64,000 bases of DNA from assembly GCA_963969595.1 (NCBI GenBank), contig OZ018408.1, positions 9,607,823 to 9,671,822 of the forward strand. The letters are read 5' to 3'. Shown piece after piece: positions 12,516 to 24,559 of this stretch; position 1 is the stretch's first letter; every line of letters starts with the position of its first letter. Both the position numbers and the translations under genes were made by a program. Below the pieces are notes generated by a model that searched no databases, was not told the DNA's origin, and saw only the letters and a program-made list of their open reading frames with translations. The stretch is from Neckera pumila (lineage: Eukaryota; Streptophyta; Bryopsida; Hypnales; Neckeraceae).

Positions 12516-14209
12516 AGTCCACCTATCACAAGGTAAAGGCCCTACATTGAAATTTCGAGGAGAGGAGGAGCAAATTTCAAGGGCGAGTAGGATTGATTGA
12601 AATCCGGGTAGATAGGTGGGGTAAAAAAAATTGGATGGGCTACCTTAGCGAAGTACATGCGCTTCATCAACTTTGAGGAGGACTTAGTGCCAGAGGATTG
12701 GAGATGCAACAATAATTTTTCTAAGTAGTTCTGCATATTTTATCCTTAATATTGTACACCTACAATTGTTGCATACGTAATAAATATGTGGATACGCTTC
12801 TATGAATTTTTGGCAATTTTCTTTCTTGTTCTATGAAGGGCACTCATTTACAATATAAGTGCTATTTAAAGACCTAAATTGTAAAGATATTTGATTATAA
12901 TAATTTTCAAGATGAATTTTTCTGATTTAAAATATAGAAAATTATTTTTATTTCTAATAATACATTTTGTCATTTTTTGTAAAATTCCTTATACAATTTG
13001 TTCACTGGATAAAATCAAGGACCCTACTATATGTTTCTAATTATTTTCAAGTTATCTCTAAAGCAATAAATCGACATCACAAATTTATAGAAAATAAATA
13101 GGATCTCCAAAAACCTGACTTAGACATTTTGTATTTTAAACCCAAAAGAAGGTCTGGCAATAGAGGGAATGTGTTTTTGAAGCAAAATAAATTCTGAATA
13201 TTCAAGATTGTAGCAAATTTTTCATTCCTTCACATCCACATAAGATTTCATTGATATTCTTGTTCAACAATCTTAAAGCATAAAGTGACTATGTTATAAA
13301 ATAGACACTTATTTATCTTCAACTAAATTAGGTTGTATTTCATCCATATATACAATAATGATTTTAGAAAAGGATGTCTTTCCTTATTTAAAAAAAAATC
13401 CATTCAAAAAGGGATGAATATTCATTTGCAAAGCTTGACCTTGAAAGTTCATTTGCAAAACCTTAAAATTATTGTTTTTCATCTAAGGGAGTTTGATGAA
13501 TATTCATTTGCAAATCTTTAAGTCAATTATTATAATCAAGCTAAATTTAGACTTTGTATATATTAATACATGAAAAAAATTCCATAGAATTTTTAATTTA
13601 AATACTTTAAATGAAAAATTCAAAGTACTTTTATTTTCAAAAATGAGATGTACAGATAAGATCATATTCATTCTAATATATATTAAAATAATTTTGGTTT
13701 TTTACTAGAAATGAAGGTTAGGATGAAAAACAATAATTTTAAACTTAATTTTCATAATTACTTTTACAATAAAAAATACAAACAGAAAATAAATAACATT
13801 GTGAAGTTAGATTTTAATATTTGGAACTTTTAATTGCAAAATTACATTGAATTTTAGGATATGTTCAAGATTAAAAAACAAAGTAGAAATACAACTTGTC
13901 AAACTTTGTTCTCTAATTTTAAATTAAATTTCAAAAATTGGTATTCGAAAAATTAGATACAAGTTGACTAAGGTGCATACAATTTTTAGATGCAAGTGAC
14001 ATTTAGGGTCTAAAGTATATATTTGATTTGATTTATTTGTGATTGCAACTATCAATTTGTACGATCACCATGATGGAATCTAAAACAATCACTATCAACA
14101 AATCTTTAATCTTCAAAGGATGCCAAGGTCAAAAACTAGCCAATGGATGACCTTCAAAAAAACTATAGAGACAAAGGATGCACTTGCTCATTTAGTGATT
14201 AGATCATTT
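12516..14209. other. Intergenic AT-rich DNA
   Basis: No gene recognised. The word attcatttgcaaa recurs at about 13420-13515 without a regular period. Confidence 0.4.
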
Positions 14210-14213
14210 TTAA

Positions 14214-15123
14214 CCTCTAAAGGACCAAGGTGATTTTCTTATCAAAAACCATTCAAAGCTTCATTTCTCATTGCAAAGAGAAAAGATCTTTAAATAGTAT
14301 TTTTTTTTGCATATCCAACCATAAGATCTTGTATTTGACTAGTATACAAATACGTGATTGACCACGTAGATTGCAAGATGTATGCATTTAAAGGGAAGAA
14401 AACAAGTTTTTATACACCTTGCTTGATTAGATTTTTTGGCTTTGAATCTTTTTAGTTCAAATTTTTTGTGCTATTGATGTTGATTATCTACTCATTTATA
14501 TTCAGTAGTTGAATTGAGAATCTACCAAAAAAATTGAGGATAAAAAGCACTTAATTTTCACTCATTAAAAAATTGTCAAGTAGGAGTGGGTTTAAGATTG
14601 AAGAAAAAATAAATTGTTAATAGCTTTTAGATGGAATTGAATCCCAATAATCCCAATGGTGAGATTGTTCTAGCAAAAAATCTTAACCTTTTCTAACAAT
14701 TTTTTTTGAAAAATTCTAAATATTGCATTCAAAAATGAATTCTACAAGTTATTTTTTCAAAAAGATGCTTAGATTGCCCAAAAATCTAAGATTGTCTATA
14801 ATTTTCTCATTATTAGTCCAAATTGAATGAAACAAAGCTTCACATGTAGAAAAAAAATATAATCTTTGTGAAAAAAATTTGAAAAAAAATTTACTTTGAC
14901 TTTCTGTGATTTTTTTGTGCTGCTCGCCAAACTCCATTTTTGCTTATTGTGCCATAACTTTTGCTCCCAAACATCAATTAAAATAAAAAATATATATTCA
15001 CAAAGCTCTTGCAAAAATACACAACCTCAAAAAATCCCAAAAAACATCTCTAAAAATTGAGACAGTAGGAACCTGCCATGGACCTAAATTGTTCCCCGAG
15101 GGGATAAATGATCCTTTAAGGAA
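14214..15123 (+). mobile_element. piggyBac-like TTAA MITE, copy 2 (degenerate)
   Basis: Left end TTAA|CCTCTAAAGGACCAAGG at 14210 onward. The right end, TGATCCTTTAAGGA followed by ATAA, is a mutated form of the TGGTCCTTTAGGGG|TTAA terminus. 910 bp, in the same orientation as copy 1, and co-linear with it over internal words such as gattgcaagat and cccaatggtgagattgtt. Noncoding. Confidence 0.75.
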
Positions 15124-17265
15124 TAATTGACAGTCTCCAACCTTCTAAGGTTACAAAGGTATATACACATGAAAAGTAATATATAATTTCATTTAATGGG
15201 CCAAAAGATATTGAATTTTGTAGATTTTGGGAAAAGTACAAATACTTTGGAATTTGGACAGATTGGTTTGTTAGATTGGAGTTTGTATTTAATTGTGATT
15301 TTGTGAGGTTGGAAAATATGAAATTTTGAAAATAATAAAAAATTTTGTCCAATAACAAGAATAATTTATACAAGCTGGATTGTCATAGCTTTGACAAACA
15401 ACTCCATACATACTATTATGGTAATAGCAACTATAAGCAACACTTTTTTTAGTCCCACTACTTCAAAAGTCAAATGACTCCAAAAAACTTGATGAGATTG
15501 TTAACAAACTGAACAGAAATGCAACCTAAATGGCCTTGTAATTTTTTGTCACTGCAGAGATTGATGGTGTTACAAGTGTGAGATAACTTGGAGAGTGATG
15601 GAATACAATTTGACTTACTGTATTAGGCTTGGGCCTTGGCATTAATTTTCTTAGACACCTTGATTGGAGATTTCATTTTGCCCATGCTTTCAACATGTGA
15701 TTTTGGAGACTCATCTTTTTTCAAGTCAAGCCTCTCATGTGATGGAATGAGGATGATGTAGACTTCACTTTGGTAATTAATGAATTTTTTTTAGCTTCTA
15801 TAGGAACTTTTCCTCATTTTTATCAGTAAAGAAGTGGTTGTAAATCCACTTACTACACTTTGTGTACTCTTGTTCATCACGGTTTCCTATTTCCTTTACT
15901 CTGTTGTGGATGTTGCCAATGTTTAGTATTTGTAGTGATAAGGTGTTTTTTGTAGTCCGTCATTGTTTGCAAGTTTTTGCCACAATTGCGAATTTGTGAC
16001 ATGTGTCACAAGTCACGTGACATTTTTCCTGTGACTACAGTAGTCAACGTTGGCTTGAAGCTGTTAAATCTTATGGTTAGATTTCTAGCCATTTACAGGG
16101 CTTGTTGTTGACTGGTGACAGGCTTTCTCTTAGGTTGGCACAATGTGTTTGTGCACGACAAAGTTGCAAAACGTAAGGTAGCCTATATATAACACTAGAG
16201 CAAACTTGTGAAGTTGTGATCTCTCTACAATGACAATGACAAAAGATCATCCCTTCATAAAAAAAAAATTAAATTAGAGCCGCAGGTTCAGTTCTGGTAA
16301 GCTTAGATTGGTTGCAAGTGCTTCAAGTGTAACTTAGCATCACTTATGTACACTTTTTCAATTGCCAGATCTCATGAGCCTCTTGAAACTCATTAAGATC
16401 TTCTACCAAACCAAGGGATTTCTCTCAAGTTGCTAGGTTACAACCCTGCAACTCTTTGATGTTTGTATTCATGTAAGCACACTTCAAATCAAGCACAATC
16501 ATTATGAGCTAAGGTCCAGGGAAATTCCATTTATGGAACACACAAATTGAAGTAAGCTTAGGTAACTTACTTCACCCCCGCCATGTTGAGGATGGTCAGT
16601 CGAAGACTCCAAGGAACCAATTCCGAGTTCTTGCATGTTTCATGTGAAGCCAATGAGCTCCTTCCTGGATTTATGGCCGCTCGTTAGGGTTTAATGCTTC
16701 AGCCTGCGAACAGATGACCGGGGCGCGGGTTGGGAGGGCCGTTACATCCGTCAGAGCAGTCAGAGCAGCCGGTGCGCCTGACTGCCTTCTGACTGTCTTC
16801 TGACTGACTGGAAATACGGTGACCGTACCCAGACCTGCATCCTGGAGGGTTAACATGTGAAAAAAACTACAGTAGGGATTCTCTCTGTATCAAAGTTCTT
16901 TGGAATCCATTGACAGACATTCATTTGGTCGATCAAAAAATATAAAATATTAAAAAAATCAATCAATCAAAAACTCATGCTTAGCAAAGGAAGCACAAGA
17001 TTAGTTTCTGATACCCTTTAACTAGATGGTTGCTCTACTATCATGTGTGTGGATGCGTGCACCCAGCGCCCACAATCAGATCAAATACATGCATTCTTAC
17101 AACTAGGTGGTCCCTAAGCTTTCAAAAATTGCAGAGTTTGTTCGGGTTGTCCCAAAATGAGGCGGCATGCGTCAAAAATTTCGTGAAGCACAATTGACAG
17201 GGAACTATTCGGGCAAGTGTAGAAGACTACAGTAGTATTCGGAGACAGCTCCACGATAAGCTCCG
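15124..17265. other. Intergenic, no gene recognised
   Basis: AT-rich with scattered less AT-rich patches (16000-16200 and 16640-16860). A telo-box-like ttagggttt occurs near 16684. The ORF at 16671-16856 (minus) covers a patch of CTGACTG words and has no domain. The 3' untranslated region of PSMD9 should lie near 17000-17265. Confidence 0.4.
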
Positions 17266-19003
17266 TTATAGAGGCTGAATGTGACACCTGCCAACAACCA
17301 ACACAGGTTTGACAAATATCAGTAAGAACAAGTTGAACTGGTTGATGCATCTCCCTTCCTAATGTCCATTCACTGTAAGAAATAAACAAAATCTGCTCAG
17401 TGGATTCTTTCTGAAAGGAGCCATACCCAAGCAGACCACGGCCTGACCACCTCCGAGGTGTGACTGTCAGATGTACGCGTTCACTTCGCCTAATCACAAC
17501 TACAGGTATTCCAATCCCCTCGTTAGCTTGGCCCTCCCGTGCAAGCCGCATTAGGAGATTCTCCCCTCCATCTACACTTCCAAATCTCACAATCTGGTCA
17601 CCCAGCTGGACGCCATCCACTGCTGCTGGAGAATCCTCAGAAACATCGTCGAAAACTGCAAAGGGAAGATTCGATTCGCCCGCATCCTCGTCCATCGGGC
17701 TTGGCCCCTCAGCATATGTGCTTCCTCCAGTGCTAGATGCAATATCCATGGGTGTAGCCCTCGGTGATGGTCGCACGACCTCAGCATCTAAATTCACAAT
17801 ACCAAGGTCAATTTATATGCCAATATTCAACAAAAGTCCGAGAGTGCTCGCTTCAGTTGACAGAGTCCATATTGGAGCAATATGATTCTAGTGGCTGCGA
17901 TAAACACGTTCAGATATTGTCTATCAGAAACCTAGCAATGATCCTACTAATACTGCAAAAAGGAACCTCAAGTCGCCAGCAGGATGGCGCGAAGTGAAAG
18001 ATGCTCAGGTTTATCAAATTTGCATCGATCTTTCCGTTCTGTTTCTTAATTGAATAAATACGTTCTTCGGAGCAACTGAACGTCGTTATTATAGCCTACA
18101 AATATATCATCGGTATGATGAAAATTCTCAGCTGAACAATCAGACTGCCTCTCAAAGGAACACAAGATCAGGTGAAAAAGGAGACCTGCGCGCTTGTCAG
18201 GTTGTGACGACCCTCTTGTAAAACCTCCGGAATGCAGGATAATCAAATTCTTCTCAATTGCATCCGTGATCTCTTTATGATCATTCCGAAGCGCTGCGCA
18301 GAAGTCCACACTAATTGTATAGATTCCGGTGTTGAAGGAGGATTAGAAAACTAACGATGCTCATAAATTTACCATGCAAAGTACATACGAGATGAAGGAA
18401 AATGTCACCTGAGAGCCGCTGCCGGTCGGATCTCACCGCGGGAATGTCAATACCTGCTCTCGGGAAGCCCTGAGACATGAAAGAATGCACTTCATATTTA
18501 CCAACAGTGAACTTATTAGATCGAACACCTAAATCTGAGATTTTAAATTCAATTCAGTTTAAGAGTCACATGGAAGAAGGGACAACGTGCGACTTAGCGT
18601 CCCGAATGCTACAAGCCTGAGTGAAAAAACCTGGGCAGCCCGAGCGCCGTTCCAAAATTACAGCACTAGAGATATCCTCACGATGCAAGAGCACGCTCCC
18701 GGTGTCATAACAACGTCCACGGTGTCATAAAAATTCGCGCGAGCAACGGTTCAAATGCAACATAGAAGAACGTCATTCCGAAAAAGACTCAATACCTCCA
18801 GGCTTCCTGAAATTCTCCAGGAATGGCAAAATTGTGCAAACAATAAAGAAATCATGACGCACCTCAGCGTCCACGAGATTGCCCTGCAGGCCAGGTCCGC
18901 CGGGTCGGGTGAGGTGGGTAATGATAACATCCATCTCGTTCTCAATGCCCTTCCGCTTGTCCATCATAGTGACCGTCTCCGCCTTGACGTTGGCGCCTAC
19001 CAT
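17266..19003 (-). CDS. PSMD9: 26S proteasome assembly chaperone PSMD9 / p27 / Nas2
   Basis: PSMD9 is a dedicated chaperone that holds the ATPase Rpt5 during assembly of the proteasome base. Five minus-strand exons are seen: 18863-19003, 18409-18469, 18225-18293, 17427-17787, 17266-17287. They join in phase to exactly 218 codons (217 residues plus TAA), the usual plant length. The N-terminal helical domain has MVGANVKAETVTMMDKR, TRPGGPGLQGNLVDAE, the exon-2 block RAGIDIPAVRSDR and LRNDHKEITDAIEKN (residues ~1-90). An acidic linker follows. The PDZ domain spans ~130-205 with PFAVFDDVSEDSPAA, GVQLGDQIVRFG and GRGLLG, and the protein ends CHIQPL. A pyrimidine tract plus CAG acceptor lies 13 nt before the ATG, so a leader intron is likely. 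All frames are open. Confidence 0.95.
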
Positions 19004-19290
19004 AATTGCCACAAATCTGCAGAAAAAAAGACTACAAAAAGATAATCTCTCGACAGAGCGGAAGAGACGAGATGTTGGCTCCAGGATCCCCAACACTCTC
19101 CGAGGAGACTACCAGAAGCCCTCAGCTGCAATTTCAATGAAAACGATCTTGGATCAACTTGGCGAAATGAACACAGCACCTTCCGATTCCGCAATTCACA
19201 ATCGCTGCAACAATTTATACAACAAATGGGCAATCTGCAAAGCTGTCCTTGCGAGGTTGCAAACCCTAATTTCAGAAAGACGTCCTCGAA
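19004..19290 (-). promoter_or_regulatory. PSMD9 leader-intron acceptor and upstream telo-box
   Basis: On the minus strand ctttttttctgcag ends at 19017, just ahead of the ATG, a textbook 3' splice site. The plus strand shows AAACCCTAA at 19261-19269, the telo-box found in many plant housekeeping-gene promoters and leaders. The exact transcription start cannot be set from the sequence. Confidence 0.5.
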
Positions 19291-19429
19291 TGACTGTCTT
19301 TGTTGCAGGAGGAAGGGTCCGGGGTTGATGCTGGTGCCGGCCATATGATACGGATTGTGGAACCCGAGCATCAACCCTAAGTATCCACAAGACCACTACA
19401 GTAGCAATTGTTGCACGTGATGTTACCAT

Positions 19430-21086
19430 GACCTCTTTAATGTCACCTTCTTTAATATCACATCAACTTCGGGACGACCCTATCCAGTCAACCATCATGG
19501 GCAGAATTAGGAGTTTGCCCTCATGCCATTGCTAAATTTTTTAATTTTTTTCATGTAAAGACAAGTGTGAGAAATGGCAAGGGCCATTGAATTTATATTC
19601 TTTCAACAATGTATGAATTTTTGAATATGTGTGACGCCCATCATGGCCTAAAAAAGTTTCTAGACTATCCAAAACCAACAAAAAGTGTACCCATAATGAG
19701 TACATTACATTACCGAAAGCAGTCACAATATTTTTTAATATAGCCAGAATGTGAAGGCCTAAAAAAGAAATTGCTTATAATGAATCTACACTCAGAAGGT
19801 GGAAGTTCATACTGTAGTCACTAATCACTCCATAACTATCATCAATAATTGATTGTGGCCCAAATCTCATTTGTCAAAAAAAAACTATAATGTGTCATTT
19901 CCCAGGTGTTTGGAATGGATCTTTTTAAATAAGAATTGACTTTCTTCTTTATGATCAAATATTATTGAAAGAAGCGGGTACAAACTTTGGATCCAACTAC
20001 TAACTTAATCTTTTAATGCTTCTATTCCTTTTTAAATACTTTAGATATTTTCTTTGTATCTTTGCATATGTATATTATTGTAAGTGGTAGTCACAATTGG
20101 CAAAAGAATATCCTAAAAATGAATGCCAAATTTTTTGGAAATGAATTTTGCAAAAATCTAATTGTATGGTATAGTCAAAAAATTTATATCGTAGAATGTT
20201 GACATAATATTCTTAACTTTTGGCATATTAAATAATTATTGGATAGAGAATGTTGAACTTGTCTTCCAAGTACTATCAATTTACCTCAATTTCATCAAAT
20301 TGGTTACAAAAAAGGATTGTCTCCATAGCTTTAGGCATCACTTTGGATGATTGAGAAGTTAATTGGACAACACATTGTCTTGTAGCTAGTCTCTCTTCAT
20401 CATCTAAAAATATGGACTTCAGAGCTTTAGGTGCTTACAAAAGAATCAAGATACCAAAGATGTTTGGATTCTTTGTTTTTGGCTATGATTCTTTTACTTC
20501 TTGAACAATCTATTATATTAAGTGCATGTTGTCACAAACCCTTCACAATTTCATCCCTTTGGGAGGTAAAAAAGTTTATCCTCACATATTTTCATCCAAA
20601 AATTAGAAGCACTCTTATAAACTAAAGAAAATACAACATATTTTTTGTACAAGATGGGGGATTGTTGCAAATGTTGCAATTGCTTTTGTGCAAGATTTAA
20701 GTAACGTATACCCCAACCATATTCCATGGCTTTTCCAATTATGTTGCCTATGAATCAATGTTTTTTTTTCTGGCGATTTGTCGTCAATTTGCACCCAAAT
20801 AATGGACCCCACACCCAGCCCATAGAACAAAACAACACTAAAAGGGTGGAAAATTGCCAAAAACTTCAAATTAAAAAAAAAATCTTGAATGAAATCGCCA
20901 GATTGTGAATGCAAACTGAATTATGGGTATGTGATATATGCTACATTAGAACCTCCCTAAGTTGATCTTCCATAAGTTAATAAACCTTTGTAGGGTAATT
21001 TTGTCAGATCGGTCTCGGACTTGTCCCCATAATAAAGGTTATGACTAAAAATGACCCTCCATAAGCTAATAAACCTCCCTAATGTA
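19430..21086. other. Intergenic AT-rich DNA
   Basis: No gene recognised. ORFs such as 20615-20914 (minus) lack domains and are likely chance. Confidence 0.4.
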
Positions 21087-21922
21087 ATCTTGTACTTCAC
21101 TTGTCAAAGATCATGTGGTAAAAATTTCATGAAGCTTGACCGTATAGGTTGGAAGATATTAGCATTCAAAGTTGAAAAAGAAAGTATTTTTGAACATTGA
21201 CCTGCAATTTTAGATGACTTTGACCGCTATTTGTGGAAATTTTTTGCACTACAGACTTTGAATTAAAAAAAATTTATGTTGAAGATGTAAGTTGAAAATC
21301 TACCCAAAAAAATTCAAAAAACACACACTTGATTTTCATTCTTTAAAAAATTGTTAAGTAGAAATAAGTCCAAAATTGAAAAAAATTGAAAAAAAATTGA
21401 AAAAAAAAAAAAAATCGTTAATAGCTCTTAGATGGAATGAGAGTACAATAATCCCAATGGTGCAATTGTTTTAGCAAGCAAACACAACATTCTCAAAAAA
21501 AAAATTGTAAAAAATTGTAAAAATTGCATTCAGAAATGAATACTCGGGTGAATCCTATAAGTTATTTTTTCAAAAAAGATGCTTAGATTGCCCCAAAAAC
21601 AAGATTGTCTATAACTTGCTCATTATTAGTCCAAATAAAATGAATCAAAGCTTCACATGTAGAGAAAAATATAAGGTTTTAGAGAAAAAAAAATTAAAAT
21701 TTATTTTGACTTTTTGCAAAAAAATTTGTATTGTCTGCCGAGTTCAATTGGAGGCTTTTTGTGGTATAACTTTTGCTCCTAGGCACCAATTGAAAAAAAA
21801 ATGTATTCCCACAAAGCTAATAAGTTTTTCTATCTTATAGAAAAGTTTCACTAAAACTTGAGCTTGTAGGTACCTGCCCAAAATTTGATTTGTCCCCCGC
21901 GGAGACAATGGGACTTTAGGAG
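21087..21922 (+). mobile_element. piggyBac-like TTAA MITE, copy 3 (5'-truncated)
   Basis: The right end is intact in outline: GGGACTTTAGGAG followed by TTAA (21923-21926), preceded by a fold-back partner tttgtcccccgcggagacaa. Similarity to copy 1 begins at atcttgtacttcac near 21087; the first ~110 bp of the element are missing and replaced by unrelated sequence. Confidence 0.7.
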
Positions 21923-22002
21923 TTAAAAATGGAAAAAAAGAACCTGCTATGAGTTGTATTCATTATCAAATCAATATATATCACGTGTGGGCTACTTTTG
22001 TA

Positions 22003-23113
22003 CAGTGGGGTACCAATCAAAATGGTGTTTTTGCATTCCCAGTGAAAGATATTTTAGTGCTGCCAAATTTTCAAACTCTCGAGAGCTAAAATATTGGTAT
22101 TTTACCATGAAATTTTAGTCACAACATCATTTTTATGTTTAATAATATGTGTAGTAAATTTTAAGGCTAAAAGGTTCACCAAAAATGAGATATATAAATG
22201 TGTAGCTGTAAAAAAATTTCACTGTTGCCAAGTTTGATAGCCTTCTAAGGATTGAAAATTTTTTTTTTTGCCTTAAATTAAAAAAAAAATCCTTTATGTT
22301 GATAACATGTGTGCCAACTTTCAAGTTCAAATATTTATATAAAAAAAGATAACTAAATTTTACCAACATGTATAGTTGTAAGAAACAATTTCACAACTGC
22401 TAACTTTGACACCCTCCCAAGGGCTAAAAAATTGCTTATTTATAATGAATTTTTTTTGCAAAATCATCTATATATTAATAACATGTGTGACATTTACAAG
22501 TTCAAAAGATTTACACAAAAAAAGATATTCTAATTCTACCAAGATGTGTAGTTGTGAGAATGATTTTTTACATCATTTATCTTCTTTTGTGTGAATCTTT
22601 CATTTGACATACAAGTCAGAGACATAGAAATGATTTCATACAAAAAAGTTTCATGGTAAAATGTTTTTTTCTCAACCCTTGGGATAGTGTCAAAGTTGGT
22701 AGTAGTTAAATGGTTTCTCACAACTGCACATGTTGGTAAATTTCAAGTATATTTTTTTAAATAAATCTTTTGAACTTGAAATTTGGAAATCATGTTACCA
22801 ACATGGAGATGATTTCTTAAAAAAAAATTAATGGTAAAAACAAAAAAAGTCAGCCCTTGGAGGTTGGCAAAGTTGGCAACAGTGAAATTTTTCTCACAGC
22901 TACACATGTTGGTAGTTTTGGTATATCCTTTTTTGTGTGAATCTTTTGACCATAAAATTTGGTGTACATGTTACTAACATAGAAATGATCTTGTGAAAGA
23001 ACATTTCTTGATAAAGTCAATTTTTCGGCCCTCAGAGAGGGTGTCAAAGTTGGTAGTAGTGAAAATTCTTTCCCTAGGAATGCAAAAACGCCATTTTGAT
23101 TGGTACCCTACTA
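22003..23113. mobile_element. Tc1/mariner-like foldback element with inverted subrepeat arrays
   Basis: 1111 bp flanked by TA (22001-22002 and 23114-23115). The ends CAGTGGGGTACCAATC and GATTGGTACCCTACTA form ~40-bp terminal inverted repeats, extending through AAAATGG and TTTTTGCATTCC. Inside, three direct copies of a ~165-175-bp unit (with words like aacatgtgt, atgtgtagttgt and tttgacaccctcc) on the left face three inverted copies on the right (tgtcaaagttggtag and cacatgttggta), so the whole element can fold into one hairpin centred near 22570. The TA flank and CAGT start suggest the Tc1/mariner superfamily. It has no transposase. Confidence 0.75.
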
Positions 23114-23115
23114 TA

Positions 23116-24066
23116 CATAATTAATTCCTAATAGAGAGTGTCCAGAATTCCAAGAAAATTCAAGAGTTTTGTCCAATATAAATATAAAACTTCAAATCTA
23201 TAGTGTTTGAATATGTGAAGATTATAGGTGCAGTTGTTGAAAATGAGGAAATAATGCAAAATTGAAATTTTCTAAATATCAAAAACCGGTATTGAAATTA
23301 CAGTAAAAATCATTGAAGTACAATTGGAAATTATATTTTAAAACATAAATAAGAGAGTGAACACCTATATGGCTCATATCTACGTCTACATATTAACAAA
23401 ATCTACACTTCAAACTTCATTAACTACACCCTTGGCCACTTCAAACTATCTCTAAGATAGGAATTAAAATGCACAAACCCAATGGTGAGATTGTTCTAGC
23501 AAGCAAACTAAACCATCACTGGCTACACACATAGGCATCAATTGAGTGCCTACCTCTTTCCAATTTTGTCAAAAGTCAAGTACATAACTCCTCACATAAT
23601 GTACCTACCTTCATATCAAGTTGAATTAACATCAGAGACTTTATTCTCTAATTGTTGTTTGAATGCATGTTGCAGACATTTCTTCAAAACACCTCGTGAA
23701 GCCACACTTCAAAGGTCTCTGAAGAACGACACTGATCAGCTGGTTGGAGCTTTGCTGTGCAATTTGCTGGCAAAAACTGATAGAACACAAATTCAAGGGT
23801 ATAATTCTGTCTTCATCCATGTCAGATGTGCCTTGGACTTGTGCACAGACCAGCAATCCAGCAACCAAATCATTTTTTGAATTTGCGGCAATTCCGTCTG
23901 CTTCACAACATCCTCAAAATATGGAACAAGAACATGACGCACAAACTGCTGACATGTCTATAGGTTTGGCCAGTGGTTCGAGCTCATAATCAAGGTTCAA
24001 GTGCAACTCATAATCCAGACAAAAGCCTTGCAACATGGGTTTTGGGTAAACATCGTTCTGTTTTAC
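23116..24066. other. Intergenic or 3' part of a doubtful minus-strand gene
   Basis: Left of 23500 is AT-rich with no feature. Around 23640-24000 base composition is more balanced, and minus-strand reading frames (for example 23641-23868) may be exons of the gene proposed at 24067-24556, but no domain or clear exon border was recognised. Confidence 0.3.
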
Positions 24067-24556
24067 CAGTAAACAAGACTTGCATAGGAAGTAATGACCC
24101 GTTCGCTGCTGTGACACACAACAAGTGACCTGACGCTTATCCTCCATCCCAGTTATAATTTGATGTCCTTGACACCCTTTTTTTCCCAAGTGCGCTCCCT
24201 GCCCATGGGTACGAGATGAATACCTGCACAAGTGAATAGAGACTCTGTTTTGTAGCCATCATAAGTTGGAGGATTTAATGCTCACTCGATGTTAATATCT
24301 TCTTCATCAGAGTGCTCATTTTCTAAAGTCATAACCCTCACTTTTTTTTCTACAACAAAAAGAACTTAGTAAGATTGTTTCTTTTCTACACTTACATTTC
24401 CTGGCCCTCTTTCTGATTGCATCCAGAAATGATAAGGCTCGATATGTCCTCAATACGTACACACCGGCCTACAATGTTTGGTGGGAACATGCACACGAGG
24501 ATTGTTTTTCTAAGACACAATTCAAGCAAGAATAAACTATACCTACTTCATTGTCC
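24067..24556 (-). CDS. Doubtful spliced gene with a Cys/His cluster, possibly broken
   Basis: Not recognised. A plausible exon at 24067-24223 is bounded by tgtgcag and gtaaaa. It encodes a ~52-residue block with C-x2-H, a CC pair and a closing C-x2-C (GCQGHQ, VTCCV, FLCKSC), spaced like a zinc-binding module and loosely recalling zf-4CXXC_R1. An upstream acidic stretch (NEHSDEEDINIE, ~24283-24348) joins it in phase. A possible start MDNEV lies at 24541-24556 with a GTATAG donor. The middle exon (~24400-24472) fits in neither frame without meeting a stop, because of an eight-A run at 24342-24349. It is therefore a pseudogene, a mis-assigned exon or a run-length error. Confidence 0.3.
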
Positions 24557-24559
24557 ATA

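Noticed and set aside
17460..17885. 141-residue plus-strand ORF over PSMD9
   Set aside because: It lies antisense to the PDZ exon, whose minus-strand reading is clearly PSMD9.
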